This document shows, piece by piece, positions 1 through 9,253 of a stretch of DNA of 64,000 nt. This stretch comes from JAGWAJ01 sp965215155. GTDB lineage: Bacteria; Acidobacteriota; Vicinamibacteria; Vicinamibacterales; UBA8438. Location of the stretch: NCBI GenBank assembly GCA_965215155.1, contig CBDCCY010000004.1:2232001-2296000 (forward strand). Direction: 5' to 3'. Position numbers and translations under genes: made by a program. The notes below the pieces were generated by a model. The model was not told the DNA's origin. It worked only from the letters and a program-made list of their open reading frames with translations, and did no database searches. Each line of letters opens with the position of its first letter. Positions within the stretch are counted from its first letter, which is position 1.

Positions 1-71
1 ACGACCACGTTGCTCGAAGTGCGGACTATACCACCGACGCAAACGCCATGCAAGCCCCCGGCGCGAGAAAA

Positions 72-1520
72 TCACGCGCGCCGGTTGCGCCAGCCACCCT
101 GCCGGAAAAGTCGTTGCATCAGAACGAGTTGCAGCACCGGCGCCACGACCCAGGCGACCAGCGCGCCCTCCGGCTCCCACCCCAGCCCCACGAAGAGCGC
201 GACCGTCAGGCTCAGGAGTACCCCCCACTGCGTCAGGACGGTGTAGCGCAGGATCGGGCGGGTCGCCCCCGCACCGGTCAGCGCTCCCTGCGTGCCGATG
301 CTCAGCGAGCTGAAGAGCTGTGCGACCGCGAACCAGCGGATGACGGTGGCGCCCAGGGCCGCCACCTCCGGATCGGCGAGGAACAGCCCCGCCAGGGGGC
401 GCGCGGCCAGGATCGTGACGCTCGTCACGGCGGCCATGATCGCCACGAGCAGAAGGACGCTCCGGTTGCCGAGCCTCTCGGCCCGGTCGGGATCGCCCGC
501 CCCGACCGCCTGGCCGACCAGCGTCGCCGCGGCGACCTGGAACGCCAGGGCCGGGAGCACGGCGACGAGGCGCACCTGCAGCCCGACGCCGACCGCGGCG
601 TGCAGCGCCGCGCCCGACACCCCGGCGCCGAGGATGCCGACGAAGACCACGCGAGCTCCGTTCCGCATCACCCCGGCCAGGGCGGGCCACGCCCCGACAC
701 GCAGCAGGCGCCGCAGGAGCGGCCAGTCGAGGTCCAGCCACGGGCGCGGCCGCAGCCGCACCCCGCCCGTGCCCCGACCGAGCAGCACCAGGTAGGCCGC
801 GGTGCCCAACGCCCGTGCCCCGACGGTCCCGAGCGCGGCGCCGGCGACGCCGTAGGCGGGGACCGGGCCGACCCCGGTGATGCAGACGTAGTTCAGGACC
901 ACGTTGAGCACGCTCATGACGCTGACGAGCTTCAGGGGCGTCCGCGGGTCGCCGGCACCGCGGAAGACGGCCGCCGCGACCAGGTTCGCCCACAGGAACA
1001 CGGTCCCGAGGAAGTAGATGCGGAGGTAGGGGACGCCGTGCACCAGCGTCTCGGGGCTCGCCTGCATCACGCCGAGCAGCGGACCGCTCGCCGCGTACCC
1101 CAGCAGGGTGACCGGAACGCCGAGCAGAACCACCAGGCCCAGGCTCTGGCGAACCGCGCCGTCGACCTGCCGGCGGTCCCGCGCGCCCATTCCCTGGCTG
1201 ACCAGCGCGATTACGCCGGTCGAGACCGCCAGCGCCGCCGCCTCGATCAGAAAGGTGATCTGCCGGTTGAGGCCGATGGCCGCGCTGGCGTCGCGCCCGA
1301 GGCCGCGCACCATCAGGAAGTCGGCGGCGCCCAGGCTGAGCTCGAGCAGGCTGTAGACGACGGTCGGCCAGGCCAGCGACCAGATGCGCCGGAAGGAATC
1401 GCCGTCCGCCGTGCCGGGCGCCGCCGAGTTCGGGGTCGTCACTGCTGAGCCGGGCGTCGCGTGGCCTTCCGGGCGGGCCGGGGACCAGGCCGCGCCCCAG
1501 TGTAGACTGGCCCGCGCCAT
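72..1520 (-). CDS. MATE family multidrug/Na+ efflux transporter
   Basis: Predicted inner-membrane antiporter that exports organic cations or drugs in exchange for Na+ or H+. The 482-residue product is almost entirely hydrophobic helices arranged as two MatE halves (about residues 45-210 and 270-440), with the usual family features: an early PTVVYSLLE helix, a FRGAGDPRTP loop between the halves, and a second-half GQAVGAGDPDRAE loop. Length fits the family (about 450). The ATG at 1520 overlaps head-to-head with the ATG of the next gene inside a CATG palindrome. The first 40 residues are not membrane-like, so an in-frame GTG at 1442 may be the true start. The substrate cannot be read from sequence. 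Confidence 0.9.
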   Translation of the reverse strand: MARASLHWGAAWSPARPEGHATPGSAVTTPNSAAPGTADGDSFRRIWSLAWPTVVYSLLELSLGAADFLMVRGLGRDASAAIGLNRQITFLIEAAALAVSTGVIALVSQGMGARDRRQVDGAVRQSLGLVVLLGVPVTLLGYAASGPLLGVMQASPETLVHGVPYLRIYFLGTVFLWANLVAAAVFRGAGDPRTPLKLVSVMSVLNVVLNYVCITGVGPVPAYGVAGAALGTVGARALGTAAYLVLLGRGTGGVRLRPRPWLDLDWPLLRRLLRVGAWPALAGVMRNGARVVFVGILGAGVSGAALHAAVGVGLQVRLVAVLPALAFQVAAATLVGQAVGAGDPDRAERLGNRSVLLLVAIMAAVTSVTILAARPLAGLFLADPEVAALGATVIRWFAVAQLFSSLSIGTQGALTGAGATRPILRYTVLTQWGVLLSLTVALFVGLGWEPEGALVAWVVAPVLQLVLMQRLFRQGGWRNRRA

Positions 1521-3135
1521 GTCTCCCGCCGCACGCGCCTCGAGCGCCCCGGCAGAGTGCTCGGCGGCCTCCCCGCTGGAGCGCTCGCCGGCCGACGCTC
1601 TGGAGCGCTCCGCGGCCGACCCGGCGGGGCCCCGGGCGGCCGTTCCTCCGTCCCCTGCCGCCCGGGCGCTCGCCGCCGGCGCCGCCGCCCGTTACGGCAA
1701 CGCGGCGATCGACCTGCTCGCCGACCTCGTCGCCTTCCGGACGGTAGCCGCGCCGCCGGTCCCGAACGTCGACCTGCCCGAGTTCCACCGGCTCAAGGCG
1801 TACCTTGCCGGCCGGGCCGGAGACCTGGGGCTCGACTGCACCGATCACGGTGCCGCCGTGGTGATCGGGCTCGGGTCGGCGCCGGATCGTCTCGGGCTGC
1901 TGACGCACGCCGACGTCCAGCCGGCGGACCCGGTCCGCTGGGGCGGAGACCCCTTCCGGCTCGACACCGTCACCGAGCCGGGCCGGCTCGTCGGCCGCGG
2001 CGTGGAGGACGACAAGGCGTCGATCGCGACGGCGCTCTACGCGATGCGCGCGCTGGCCGACCGCGGGCCGGTGCGCCGGCGGCGCGTCGAGCTCATCATC
2101 TCCATGACGGAGGAATCCGACTGGACCCCGTTCCGCGAGTTCCTGCGCGGATGGCCTCCCCCGCCGCTCAACGTGGCGCTCGACGGCGAGTACCCCGTCG
2201 TGACGGCGGAGAAGGGTACCGGCTCGATCCGCGTGACGCTGTCGCCCGAGGCGGGCCGGGAGGACGGCGGCGGGAGGGAGCCCTCTATCGCCCGGCTGCG
2301 CGGCGGCGCGTTCCGGACGCAGATCCCCGGGGAGGCCGAGGCGCTCATCGAGCGGGCCGGCCCCGATCTGGCGTCGCGGCTGCGGGCCGCGATCGACCCC
2401 GCATGGGATGTGACGTTCGACTTCGAGGCGGACGGCGCCGTCGGCCGGGGCGGAGCCGGCGGCCGGGGCGGCCCCGGCGGGCGGCTGCGGGTTCGCGCGC
2501 ACGGGCTCGCGGCGCACTCGTCGACGCCGCACGAGGGGCGGAATGCCATCACGCATCTTGCCGCCCTGCTCGGCACGCACCGCTGGCCCCAGACCCCGGG
2601 CGGCCGCATGGTCGCCCTGATCAACGACCTTGTCGGTACCGGCGACCACGCGGAGCGTTTCGGTGACCTGGCGCACGCGCACGACTTCATGGGGCCGCTC
2701 ACGCTGGCCCTGACGACGCTCGACGCGGGTCCGGACGGGTCGCTCACGGCCGGGCTGAACGTCCGCCGCCCCGTGGGGCGCAGCCGCGCCGAGGTCGAGA
2801 CGGCGATCCGGGCGGCGTTGGACGGCTGGCAGGAGCGCACGGGCGCCCGGCTGGAAGCAGCTGTACAGATCGGCGAGCCGTACTACGTCGAGTCGGCTCC
2901 GCACGTCCCGATCCTGCTCGGGGTGTTCCGGCACTGCACCGGGGACCACGCCGCCGGTCCCATCGCCGTCGGGGGCGGGACGCAGGCACGGCTGCTGCCG
3001 AACGGCGTCAACTTCGGCCCGTCGATGCCCGGCACGGTCTACACCGGCCACAGCGACCACGAGTTCATGACCGCCGAACAGCTCAGCCTCAACCTGACGA
3101 TGTGCACCGCGGTGCTGGCCGAGCTCGCCGGCTGA
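1519..3135 (+). CDS. M20 family (PepV/Sapep-like) metallopeptidase
   Basis: Predicted zinc-dependent dipeptidase or amidohydrolase, 538 residues, cytoplasmic by lack of a clear signal peptide. After an Ala/Ser-rich N-terminus (about 50 residues) come M20 motifs: LLTHADVQP with the metal-binding His/Asp, then GRGVEDDKAS with the bridging Asp, then the catalytic and metal Glu pair in MTEESDW. A dimerisation-type insert follows, and the last metal His lies in TGHSDHEF near the C-terminus. The spacing and the VRWGGDPF phrase resemble the PepV/Sapep branch. A TAGACT hexamer at 1503-1508 lies just upstream of the ATG. The start chosen gives the shortest frame retaining the full domain; it shares CATG with the divergent MATE gene. 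Confidence 0.85.
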   Translation: MSPAARASSAPAECSAASPLERSPADALERSAADPAGPRAAVPPSPAARALAAGAAARYGNAAIDLLADLVAFRTVAAPPVPNVDLPEFHRLKAYLAGRAGDLGLDCTDHGAAVVIGLGSAPDRLGLLTHADVQPADPVRWGGDPFRLDTVTEPGRLVGRGVEDDKASIATALYAMRALADRGPVRRRRVELIISMTEESDWTPFREFLRGWPPPPLNVALDGEYPVVTAEKGTGSIRVTLSPEAGREDGGGREPSIARLRGGAFRTQIPGEAEALIERAGPDLASRLRAAIDPAWDVTFDFEADGAVGRGGAGGRGGPGGRLRVRAHGLAAHSSTPHEGRNAITHLAALLGTHRWPQTPGGRMVALINDLVGTGDHAERFGDLAHAHDFMGPLTLALTTLDAGPDGSLTAGLNVRRPVGRSRAEVETAIRAALDGWQERTGARLEAAVQIGEPYYVESAPHVPILLGVFRHCTGDHAAGPIAVGGGTQARLLPNGVNFGPSMPGTVYTGHSDHEFMTAEQLSLNLTMCTAVLAELAG

Positions 3136-3250
3136 CGACGGCGGCCGGAACGCCGATCGAGGCCCGGCGACCGCGGCCGCCGAGGCCGGCGAGCGCCCCC
3201 GGCGCGGGGACGCTTGCCGCGCTGCCCGCGGCGCGGCGTCGTCCACCGGG

Positions 3251-4681
3251 TCAGTCGATACCGGCGAGGCGTTTGGCGTAGCGGATGCTCGGCTCGATCT
3301 CGTGCTGGCGCCAGATCGTCATCTTCTCCGCCTCGATGCTCCCTTCCGCGTGCACGGCGAGCACCGCCTGGTAGCCTCCGAAGTCGCTGGCGGTGATCTC
3401 GGCAATGAGGTTCATCAGCCGCAGCCGGTCCACGGCCCCGGCCCTCGCGGCTCCGAAGTAGCGGTCGATCATCTCGCGCAGGCGGGGGTCGGCGAGGTCC
3501 TCCTCGCTCGGGCCGGTCACGAGGAGGCCTCCGGCGATGTCCTGCACCCACGCCAGGGCCTGGTGGTAGCCGGTGGCGAAGTGGAGCTTGGCGATGTTGA
3601 TGAGCTCCGCGTTGGGGACTGCGATGCCGCCCGTCACCTTCGACTCGCGGGCGGCCTCGCGGGTCATGCCGCGGCAGATCTGCGCGTAGCTGATGAGCTT
3701 CGCCAGCTTGTCGCGGACGTGCCCGGCGGAGAGGACGCCGTTGTAGTCGGCCATCAGGTGCGCCGCGCCGACGAAGAGGTCCACCAGCGGCAGCTTGTAG
3801 CTGACGGCCGTGAAGCGATGGAACTCGACGAACGTCTTCGCCAGCGGTCCCGCCACGTCGACCTCTCCCTTAAGGAAGACGCGGTCCCACGGCACCTTGA
3901 CGTCCTCGAAGACCGTCAGCGTCTCCATCATCTTGTGGTGCGAGCTGACCGGCTGCTCGAACGGCGTGCCCTTGCGGCCCCCGTAGCCGCTGGCCAGCAT
4001 CGTCAGCCCCGGCGCGTTGGCCGGCACCGCGCACGCCACCGCGTAGGCCTCCTCGCCCGGCTTCAGGTTGCGGGTCGGCAGGACGATGATCTCGTGGGCG
4101 TTGGTCGAGACCGACGTGTGGACCTTCGCGCCCCGGAGCGTGATGCCGGATTCGTCCTCGTCGACCACCCGGACGTAGTAGTCGGGGTGGTCCTGCTCCG
4201 TCGGGCCCCGGCTCCGATCCCCCTTGACGTCGGTCTGGGCCACGGCAACGGCCAGATCGCGGTCGCGACAGTACTCGTGAAACCGCTCCACGCGGGGGAG
4301 GTACCCCGTGCCCCGCGTCCGGTCGAGGTGCTCAGCCACCAGGCGCAGGGCGAACAGGGCGTCGGTACCGATCTCCTTGATCAGGATGACGAGAGTGCCG
4401 CCGAGGGCGGTGGCCCGCTCGATCAGGGCGCTCCGTTGCAGCAGGTCGTCGGCGGTCCGCGGGATGTGGTAGTAGCGCGAATAGGGCCCCTCCGGGCCGT
4501 CGACGACCGCGAGCGAGCGCTCCGCCGCGTCGTCGGCCATTCGGTAGTCGATCGCCGCGTGCTCGACCGCGACGCCGATGACGGGGTGGGTCGTGACGTC
4601 GTCCACCCGCTCCCCCCGGTAGTACACCGTCCGTCCGTCGCGGAGGCTCGCCTTGTAGTCCGCCGCCGTCATCAACGCCAT
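3251..4681 (-). CDS. HpaB / 4-hydroxybutyryl-CoA dehydratase superfamily flavoprotein
   Basis: 476-residue member of the acyl-CoA-dehydrogenase-fold superfamily that includes 4-hydroxyphenylacetate 3-hydroxylase (HpaB) and vinylacetyl-CoA isomerase/4-hydroxybutyryl-CoA dehydratase. Visible family phrases are YYHIPRTADDLLQR, AVAQTDVKGDRS, GAKVHTS and the C-terminal RYAKRLAGID. The pair of closely spaced cysteines that binds the 4Fe-4S cluster in 4-hydroxybutyryl-CoA dehydratase is not visible near residue 100, which favours a reduced-flavin-dependent hydroxylase over the dehydratase; this is inference. The ATG at 4681 is preceded on the minus strand by GGGAGGAG about eight bases upstream, a strong ribosome site that decides this start. 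Divergent from the MoxR operon. Confidence 0.82.
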   Translation of the reverse strand: MALMTAADYKASLRDGRTVYYRGERVDDVTTHPVIGVAVEHAAIDYRMADDAAERSLAVVDGPEGPYSRYYHIPRTADDLLQRSALIERATALGGTLVILIKEIGTDALFALRLVAEHLDRTRGTGYLPRVERFHEYCRDRDLAVAVAQTDVKGDRSRGPTEQDHPDYYVRVVDEDESGITLRGAKVHTSVSTNAHEIIVLPTRNLKPGEEAYAVACAVPANAPGLTMLASGYGGRKGTPFEQPVSSHHKMMETLTVFEDVKVPWDRVFLKGEVDVAGPLAKTFVEFHRFTAVSYKLPLVDLFVGAAHLMADYNGVLSAGHVRDKLAKLISYAQICRGMTREAARESKVTGGIAVPNAELINIAKLHFATGYHQALAWVQDIAGGLLVTGPSEEDLADPRLREMIDRYFGAARAGAVDRLRLMNLIAEITASDFGGYQAVLAVHAEGSIEAEKMTIWRQHEIEPSIRYAKRLAGID

Positions 4682-4771
4682 CTGTCCGCTCCTCCCGGTG
4701 GGGCCGCCTCCGCGCGACCGGTTCGGTGCCATGGTCGCACTCCCGGCGGCCAAAAGCCAGATGACGGAAAC

Positions 4772-4780
4772 TGATATGCT
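4772..4780 (+). promoter_or_regulatory. Candidate extended -10 promoter of the MoxR operon
   Basis: TGATATGCT matches an extended -10 (TG plus TATGCT) about 60 bases before the MoxR start, in the 157-base space between divergent genes. No convincing -35 is seen, so this is a weak call based on the hexamer, its position and the locally lower GC. Confidence 0.3.
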
Positions 4781-4838
4781 TGGCCGTCCGTCGGGGCGAC
4801 GTGCCTTCCGCGCGCGCCCCCGGGAGTCGAATTCGCCA

Positions 4839-5954
4839 ATGACTGTCGAAGCAAAACCGACGATCGACCGTGATCACGCCAACGAGGTCGTGCAGCGATT
4901 CCAGAGCGAGTCGACCAAGTGGCTCTACGGCCTCGACAACGCCGCCCGCATCCTGTCGTGGGCCTTCTTCACGCTGCTGCCCTACACGGACAAGCTGAGC
5001 CAGGGGAAGCTGCTGCGCCAGCCGCACGTCATGTTCCGCGGCCCGACGGGTACGGGGAAGACCGACCTCGTCAGCGCCTGCGCGATGGCGATCGACGCCA
5101 AGTTCGAGCGCATCCAGGGCCTGCCGACCTACATGCCCGAGGACATCCTCGGCTACGAGACGATCGTGGAGGAGGTCGACGGCACCCGCAAGATCCACTT
5201 CAAGCCGGGCAAGCTGATGGCCCACATCGTCCTGATCGACGAGGACAACCGGCTGTCGGGCAAGACGAAGGCGGCGGTGCTGGAGGGGATGGAGGAGAGC
5301 TCCGCCACCCTCAGCTCGGACTACGGCAACCTGGCCGAGGGGAAGATGCTGCCGCTCTTCCCGCTCTCGGGCGACTTCAACGACATCGAGGGCCCCCGCT
5401 TCTTCATGGTGATCTGCACGGAGAACATCTTCGGGGAAGAGGAGGGGACGTTCGCCAACCCGGTGGCGCAGCTCGACCGCACGACGCTCTCGATCAACAT
5501 GCTGGATCCGGACCTCGAGCAGGATGAGCTGAAGATCAGCGCCCACAACGTGGTCGGCAAGAAGGTCGAGAAGCTGACCAACCTCTACGAGGTGCTCGAC
5601 ATCGCGCAGTACATCTTCGACAACGTGTCGATGTCCGAGTACGCCCAGCAGTACAAGGTGCGGCTGATCCGCAACACGCGTCCCCACCGGGTCCAGGGGC
5701 GCGCCGCCCGGACCGTCAAGGAGTACATCAAGGTCGGCATCTCGCCCCGCGTCCACTTCCACCTCGAGGCGGTCGCGCGGACGTTCGCCTTCTTCAACGG
5801 CGACATGGTGATCACGCCCGACCACATCAAGGCGGTCGCCGAGCCGGTCCTCGCACACCGCCTGGTGCTGCGCGAGGGCATGGAGTTCTCGGTCGACAAG
5901 GAGGACCTCCTGAACCGGATCGTTCAGGACATGGAGGTCCCTCCGTGGAAGTAG
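4839..5954 (+). CDS. moxR: MoxR-type AAA+ ATPase (MxaR-like)
   Basis: 371-residue AAA+ chaperone-like ATPase. Walker A GPTGTGKT lies at residues 68-75 and a Walker B-like VLIDED at 131-136, followed by NRLSGKTKAAVLEGMEE, the MoxR counterpart of the usual NRAPPKTQAALLEAM segment. MoxR ATPases remodel or load metal into partner proteins together with VWA proteins. The ATG at 4839 was chosen because upstream in-frame sequence is Arg/Pro-rich and not conserved-looking. The gene overlaps the next (DUF58) by 10 bases, indicating translational coupling. It is first in a six-gene run matching the mxaR-S-A-C-K-L order of methylotrophs, where these genes are needed for calcium insertion into methanol dehydrogenase. 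Confidence 0.9.
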   Translation: MTVEAKPTIDRDHANEVVQRFQSESTKWLYGLDNAARILSWAFFTLLPYTDKLSQGKLLRQPHVMFRGPTGTGKTDLVSACAMAIDAKFERIQGLPTYMPEDILGYETIVEEVDGTRKIHFKPGKLMAHIVLIDEDNRLSGKTKAAVLEGMEESSATLSSDYGNLAEGKMLPLFPLSGDFNDIEGPRFFMVICTENIFGEEEGTFANPVAQLDRTTLSINMLDPDLEQDELKISAHNVVGKKVEKLTNLYEVLDIAQYIFDNVSMSEYAQQYKVRLIRNTRPHRVQGRAARTVKEYIKVGISPRVHFHLEAVARTFAFFNGDMVITPDHIKAVAEPVLAHRLVLREGMEFSVDKEDLLNRIVQDMEVPPWK

Positions 5955-6862
5955 AGGATGTCTTCGCGCGTTTCCGAGACATCAAGCACGGCATCAAGAC
6001 CCGGAAGAAGTCGACCAGCATCCACTACGGGGAGCACAAGAGCGGCTTCAAGGGGGCCGGGTACGACATCGTCGGGGTCGACCAGTGGCGGCCGGGACAG
6101 CCGCTGAAGGACATCGCGTGGACCCTCAGCATGCGGACGTTCCCCGAGAAGCTCTTCCGCATCGAGCGGATGGAGCCGAAGGAGCTGCGCACGCTCGTCT
6201 GCGTCGACCTGTCGACATCGACCCTGTTCCAACTCTCGCAGGCCTCGAACAAGGCGCTGCTGATGCTGGACCTGATCGGCAACATCGGCCTGACGCGGGC
6301 CAACGTCCGCGATCCGGTCGGCCTGCTCGGCTTCTCGGACCAGATCGAGCTGTTCGTGAAGCCGAAGCTCGGCACCTCGCAGGTCTTCTACATCGCCAAG
6401 CAGATCTTCGACAAGATCGAGCTCGCGCGCGAATTCCCGCAGAAGCGGGCGGCGGACTTCTCCCTGCCGCTCCTGTTCATGGCCTCCCGCCTGAAGATGC
6501 GGCACTCCGTCATCTTCATCTCGGACGTCGTCGACCTCGTCAACGACAACGCCGCCATCGACTTCAAGCTGCTGCGCCTGGTGGCGGCCAAGCACGATAT
6601 GATGATGCTCATGCTGGACGACCCCGACGAGTTCCGGCTGCGCAGCCGGCTCGGGTACATCCGGATCTCGGACATGGAGACGGGCAAGCAGACGGTGATC
6701 TCCGCGCGCAAGGCCGGCGCGATCCGCCGCGACATCGAGGAGCGCCGGGCCGTCCTGCAGAGCCGGCTGAAGCACGAGAGCGGCGTCGATTCGGTCGTGC
6801 TGACGCCGGAAAACCACGCGGAGGAGTTGCCGCGATTCCTGATCGCGCGGACGGCGCGGTAG
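5945..6862 (+). CDS. DUF58 domain protein (MxaS-like)
   Basis: 305-residue soluble DUF58 protein. The hallmark region around residues 35-65 reads YDIVGVDQWRPGQPLKDIAW, equivalent to the conserved GDDVRxIDW-type motif, followed by a degenerate VWA-like fold beginning TLVCVDLSTST, where an Asp-x-Ser-x-Ser-type metal site is recognisable as DLSTS. The GTG start at 5945 sits inside the end of the MoxR gene. DUF58 proteins are the standard partners of MoxR ATPases. In methanol-oxidation clusters the equivalent gene is mxaS. The exact role here is unknown. Confidence 0.87.
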   Translation: MEVEDVFARFRDIKHGIKTRKKSTSIHYGEHKSGFKGAGYDIVGVDQWRPGQPLKDIAWTLSMRTFPEKLFRIERMEPKELRTLVCVDLSTSTLFQLSQASNKALLMLDLIGNIGLTRANVRDPVGLLGFSDQIELFVKPKLGTSQVFYIAKQIFDKIELAREFPQKRAADFSLPLLFMASRLKMRHSVIFISDVVDLVNDNAAIDFKLLRLVAAKHDMMMLMLDDPDEFRLRSRLGYIRISDMETGKQTVISARKAGAIRRDIEERRAVLQSRLKHESGVDSVVLTPENHAEELPRFLIARTAR

Positions 6863-6944
6863 CAGTCCGCGGCGTGGAATGGGCGGGCTAGGCGGACGTC
6901 CCGGCGGCGCACGTCCCGGTGGCGCACGGCCCGGCAGGCGAACG

Positions 6945-8024
6945 ATGATGAGACAGATGCTCGTGTCGGCAGTAGCGGTCGGCCTGCTGGTGGGCGGCGC
7001 GCCCGCGTCGGCCGGAGCCCAGGGTGCGGGCGCGTCTCCCGTGCAGGTCGAGACGCTGGAGATCGAGCCCACCGTGGTCAAGACGGGGGACGTCATCACC
7101 CAGGTCTACCGGGTCCGGTTCCCCGACCTGATCGCCCAGGGGCGCGAGATCATCGTTCTCGAGGATCGCATGGTCCCCGAGAACCTGCCGATCCATCCGT
7201 TCGAGGCGGTCTCGCTCGAGATCCGGAAGCGGCAGATCGACAGCGAGCACATCTGGGACTTCGTCTACGGCCTGCGGCTCATCGCGCCGGAGAAGGCGGT
7301 CTACGTCGTGCCGTCGTTCGGCTTCTACTACCTGGTGCGCGACCTCGGCGAGGACATCGAGGACGCCGAGATCCAGCAGATCGACGGGGGCCAGGGGCTG
7401 GTCCGCTACGTGACCACGATGAACGACCTGCCGATCCTCGACATCCGCGACACGATCGAGCTCGGCGAGTTCGGCGGGCAGGCGATCCTCTTCCGTGCGC
7501 TGGCGTGGGGCGTGGCGCCGCTGCCGCTGCTGCTCTGGCTGGTGTTCCTCGTCCGGCTGGCTCGCAAGCCGAAGGTCGTGTCCCTGGAGGCGGCGCGCGA
7601 GGCCGAGGAGCTCGATCGGATCGAGTCCCAGATTCGGGTGCCGCCCTCGATCTGGGAGGCGCGGCGGACCCTTCGCGCGCAGTTGCGGGCCTTCGCCGGT
7701 GCGGCGAACGGCGGCGGCGCCGCCGAGGTCAGCGAGCTCATCATCTCGGCCCGCGATTACCTCCGCGCCGAGTTGCCGGACCTCAACTCCGGCGATACCG
7801 CGCGCGACATCAAGGCACACGTCGACGGCCTGAAGGACGGGGCCCGCAAGGAGGCGCTCTCCACGCTGGCGTCGCGGCTGGTCGTCTATCAGGACGGGCT
7901 CGAGCGGGGCGACGTCGCAATCGAGAACCCGGCCGGGGAGGTCGCCGCCCTCGACGCCTCGCTCACCGCGTTGCGCCCCCACATCCGGCTGTGGCGCGGG
8001 ATGCTGGCCTACGTCGGGCGCTGA
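6945..8024 (+). CDS. Exported membrane-anchored protein in MxaA position
   Basis: 359-residue protein of unknown function. It begins with a cleavable-looking signal peptide (about residues 1-25, ending PASAGA), followed by a predicted periplasmic beta-rich region of about 160 residues, one transmembrane helix (LPLLLWLVFLVRLA, near residue 190) and a Glu/Arg-rich cytoplasmic helical tail. This topology and the place between a DUF58 and a VWA gene match MxaA or the BatD-like component of MoxR clusters, but sequence identity to MxaA could not be tested. The ATG at 6945 was chosen because it gives the signal peptide; the upstream extension is a Gly/Arg-rich repeat. Confidence 0.72.
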   Translation: MMRQMLVSAVAVGLLVGGAPASAGAQGAGASPVQVETLEIEPTVVKTGDVITQVYRVRFPDLIAQGREIIVLEDRMVPENLPIHPFEAVSLEIRKRQIDSEHIWDFVYGLRLIAPEKAVYVVPSFGFYYLVRDLGEDIEDAEIQQIDGGQGLVRYVTTMNDLPILDIRDTIELGEFGGQAILFRALAWGVAPLPLLLWLVFLVRLARKPKVVSLEAAREAEELDRIESQIRVPPSIWEARRTLRAQLRAFAGAANGGGAAEVSELIISARDYLRAELPDLNSGDTARDIKAHVDGLKDGARKEALSTLASRLVVYQDGLERGDVAIENPAGEVAALDASLTALRPHIRLWRGMLAYVGR

Positions 8025-8031
8025 GGCTGCC

Positions 8032-9162
8032 ATGCTGTTGAACTGGTCCGAGTTCGTCGCGTTTCTGACGGGCAGCGTCGACGAGCTGCTCGGGACGGAG
8101 TTGGCGCAGGTGCGCTACGGCGATGTGGGGATGGCGTTCGCCCTGACCACCCTGGTCGCGGTCGCCGCCGCGGCGACGCTCGTCCGGCTCGCCGCGCGCC
8201 GCCGCCGGTACAGCCGGCAGCACTCGGGCCACGCCATCGCCCCGAAGTACCGCAAGCGGCTCTGGATCCGCGCCGCCCACACGATGCCCAAGGTGCTGGT
8301 GGCGGGCGCGCTGGCGCTGGTGATCTTCGCCGCCGCCGACCCGTTCCTGACCGCCACCGAGGAGGTGAGCGGCTTCGTCGAGTCGCGCGTGCGCGTCGAC
8401 CTCGTCGACACGTCGGGGTCGATGGCGTGGGAGTTTCCCGACACGGGCAAGTCGAAGGCCGAGATCGCCCGGGATGCCCACCTCCGCTTCCTCGACATGC
8501 GGACGGGCAAGAACGACCGCGTCTCGCTCTGGCTCTTCTCGACCTATCCCTACATGGTCGACGATTTCGTCATGGACGACGAGTTGTACTACTTCCAGGT
8601 CTGGGACGCGCCGTACGTCATGACGCAGCGGCTCGACAAGGCGATGGTGGTCCCGCCGGACAAGGTGCGCATCGTACCCGCCGAGGGCGACACCAACATC
8701 ATCCGCCCCTTGCAGTCGATCATGAAGCAGTTCGACCAGGACGAGGCGGCGCTCGGCGCCGGCACCAACCAGAACCGCGCGGTGCTGATCGTCACCGACG
8801 CGGCGGTCGACGAGTTCCCCGACACCGAGTTCGCGGCGCTCGCGCAGCGGAACATCGTGCCGTACATCATCTACATCAACACGAGCGACGTGCGGACGGC
8901 GATGATCGGGCACCCGAGCACCCCGCGCCTGATCGAGATGATCCGGGAGTACGGCGGCGACTACTTCGACGTGACGGACGAGGACAGCCTGACGCGGGCC
9001 TACGAGGCGATCGACGAGCGCGAGGCGGTGCGGGTCGAGATGCGCCACCGCGCGCTCAAGGTGCCGATCTACTCGCGCTTCCTTCTGATGGCGATGGCGT
9101 TGCTGGCGGTGGGGATCCCGCTCGGCTTCGTGACCGAGCTCGTCTGGGGCACGGGCCCCTGA
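8032..9162 (+). CDS. VWA domain membrane protein (BatA/MxaC-like)
   Basis: 376-residue integral membrane protein. Two N-terminal helices (about 34-54 and 86-104) precede a von Willebrand factor A domain whose metal-ion site DTSGS lies at residues 126-130, with a later TDAAVDEF segment. A C-terminal helix (about 350-370) returns to the membrane. Such proteins display the VWA domain in the periplasm as partners of MoxR ATPases. The gene starts seven bases after the preceding stop, with GAGGCTG upstream. By position it corresponds to mxaC in the mxaRSACKL order. Confidence 0.85.
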   Translation: MLLNWSEFVAFLTGSVDELLGTELAQVRYGDVGMAFALTTLVAVAAAATLVRLAARRRRYSRQHSGHAIAPKYRKRLWIRAAHTMPKVLVAGALALVIFAAADPFLTATEEVSGFVESRVRVDLVDTSGSMAWEFPDTGKSKAEIARDAHLRFLDMRTGKNDRVSLWLFSTYPYMVDDFVMDDELYYFQVWDAPYVMTQRLDKAMVVPPDKVRIVPAEGDTNIIRPLQSIMKQFDQDEAALGAGTNQNRAVLIVTDAAVDEFPDTEFAALAQRNIVPYIIYINTSDVRTAMIGHPSTPRLIEMIREYGGDYFDVTDEDSLTRAYEAIDEREAVRVEMRHRALKVPIYSRFLLMAMALLAVGIPLGFVTELVWGTGP

Positions 9163-9253
9163 GGTTTCCGGAGTTCCCGGCCGGTGATGCGGCGGGCGGT
9201 TGCTCGGTCGCGTCCCGCGACGGGCTGGCCGCCGGCCGACGAAAGAGATCGAC

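Noticed and set aside
3251..4681. 4-hydroxybutyryl-CoA dehydratase proper.
   Set aside because: The Cys residues that bind the 4Fe-4S cluster near residue 100 in that enzyme are not seen.
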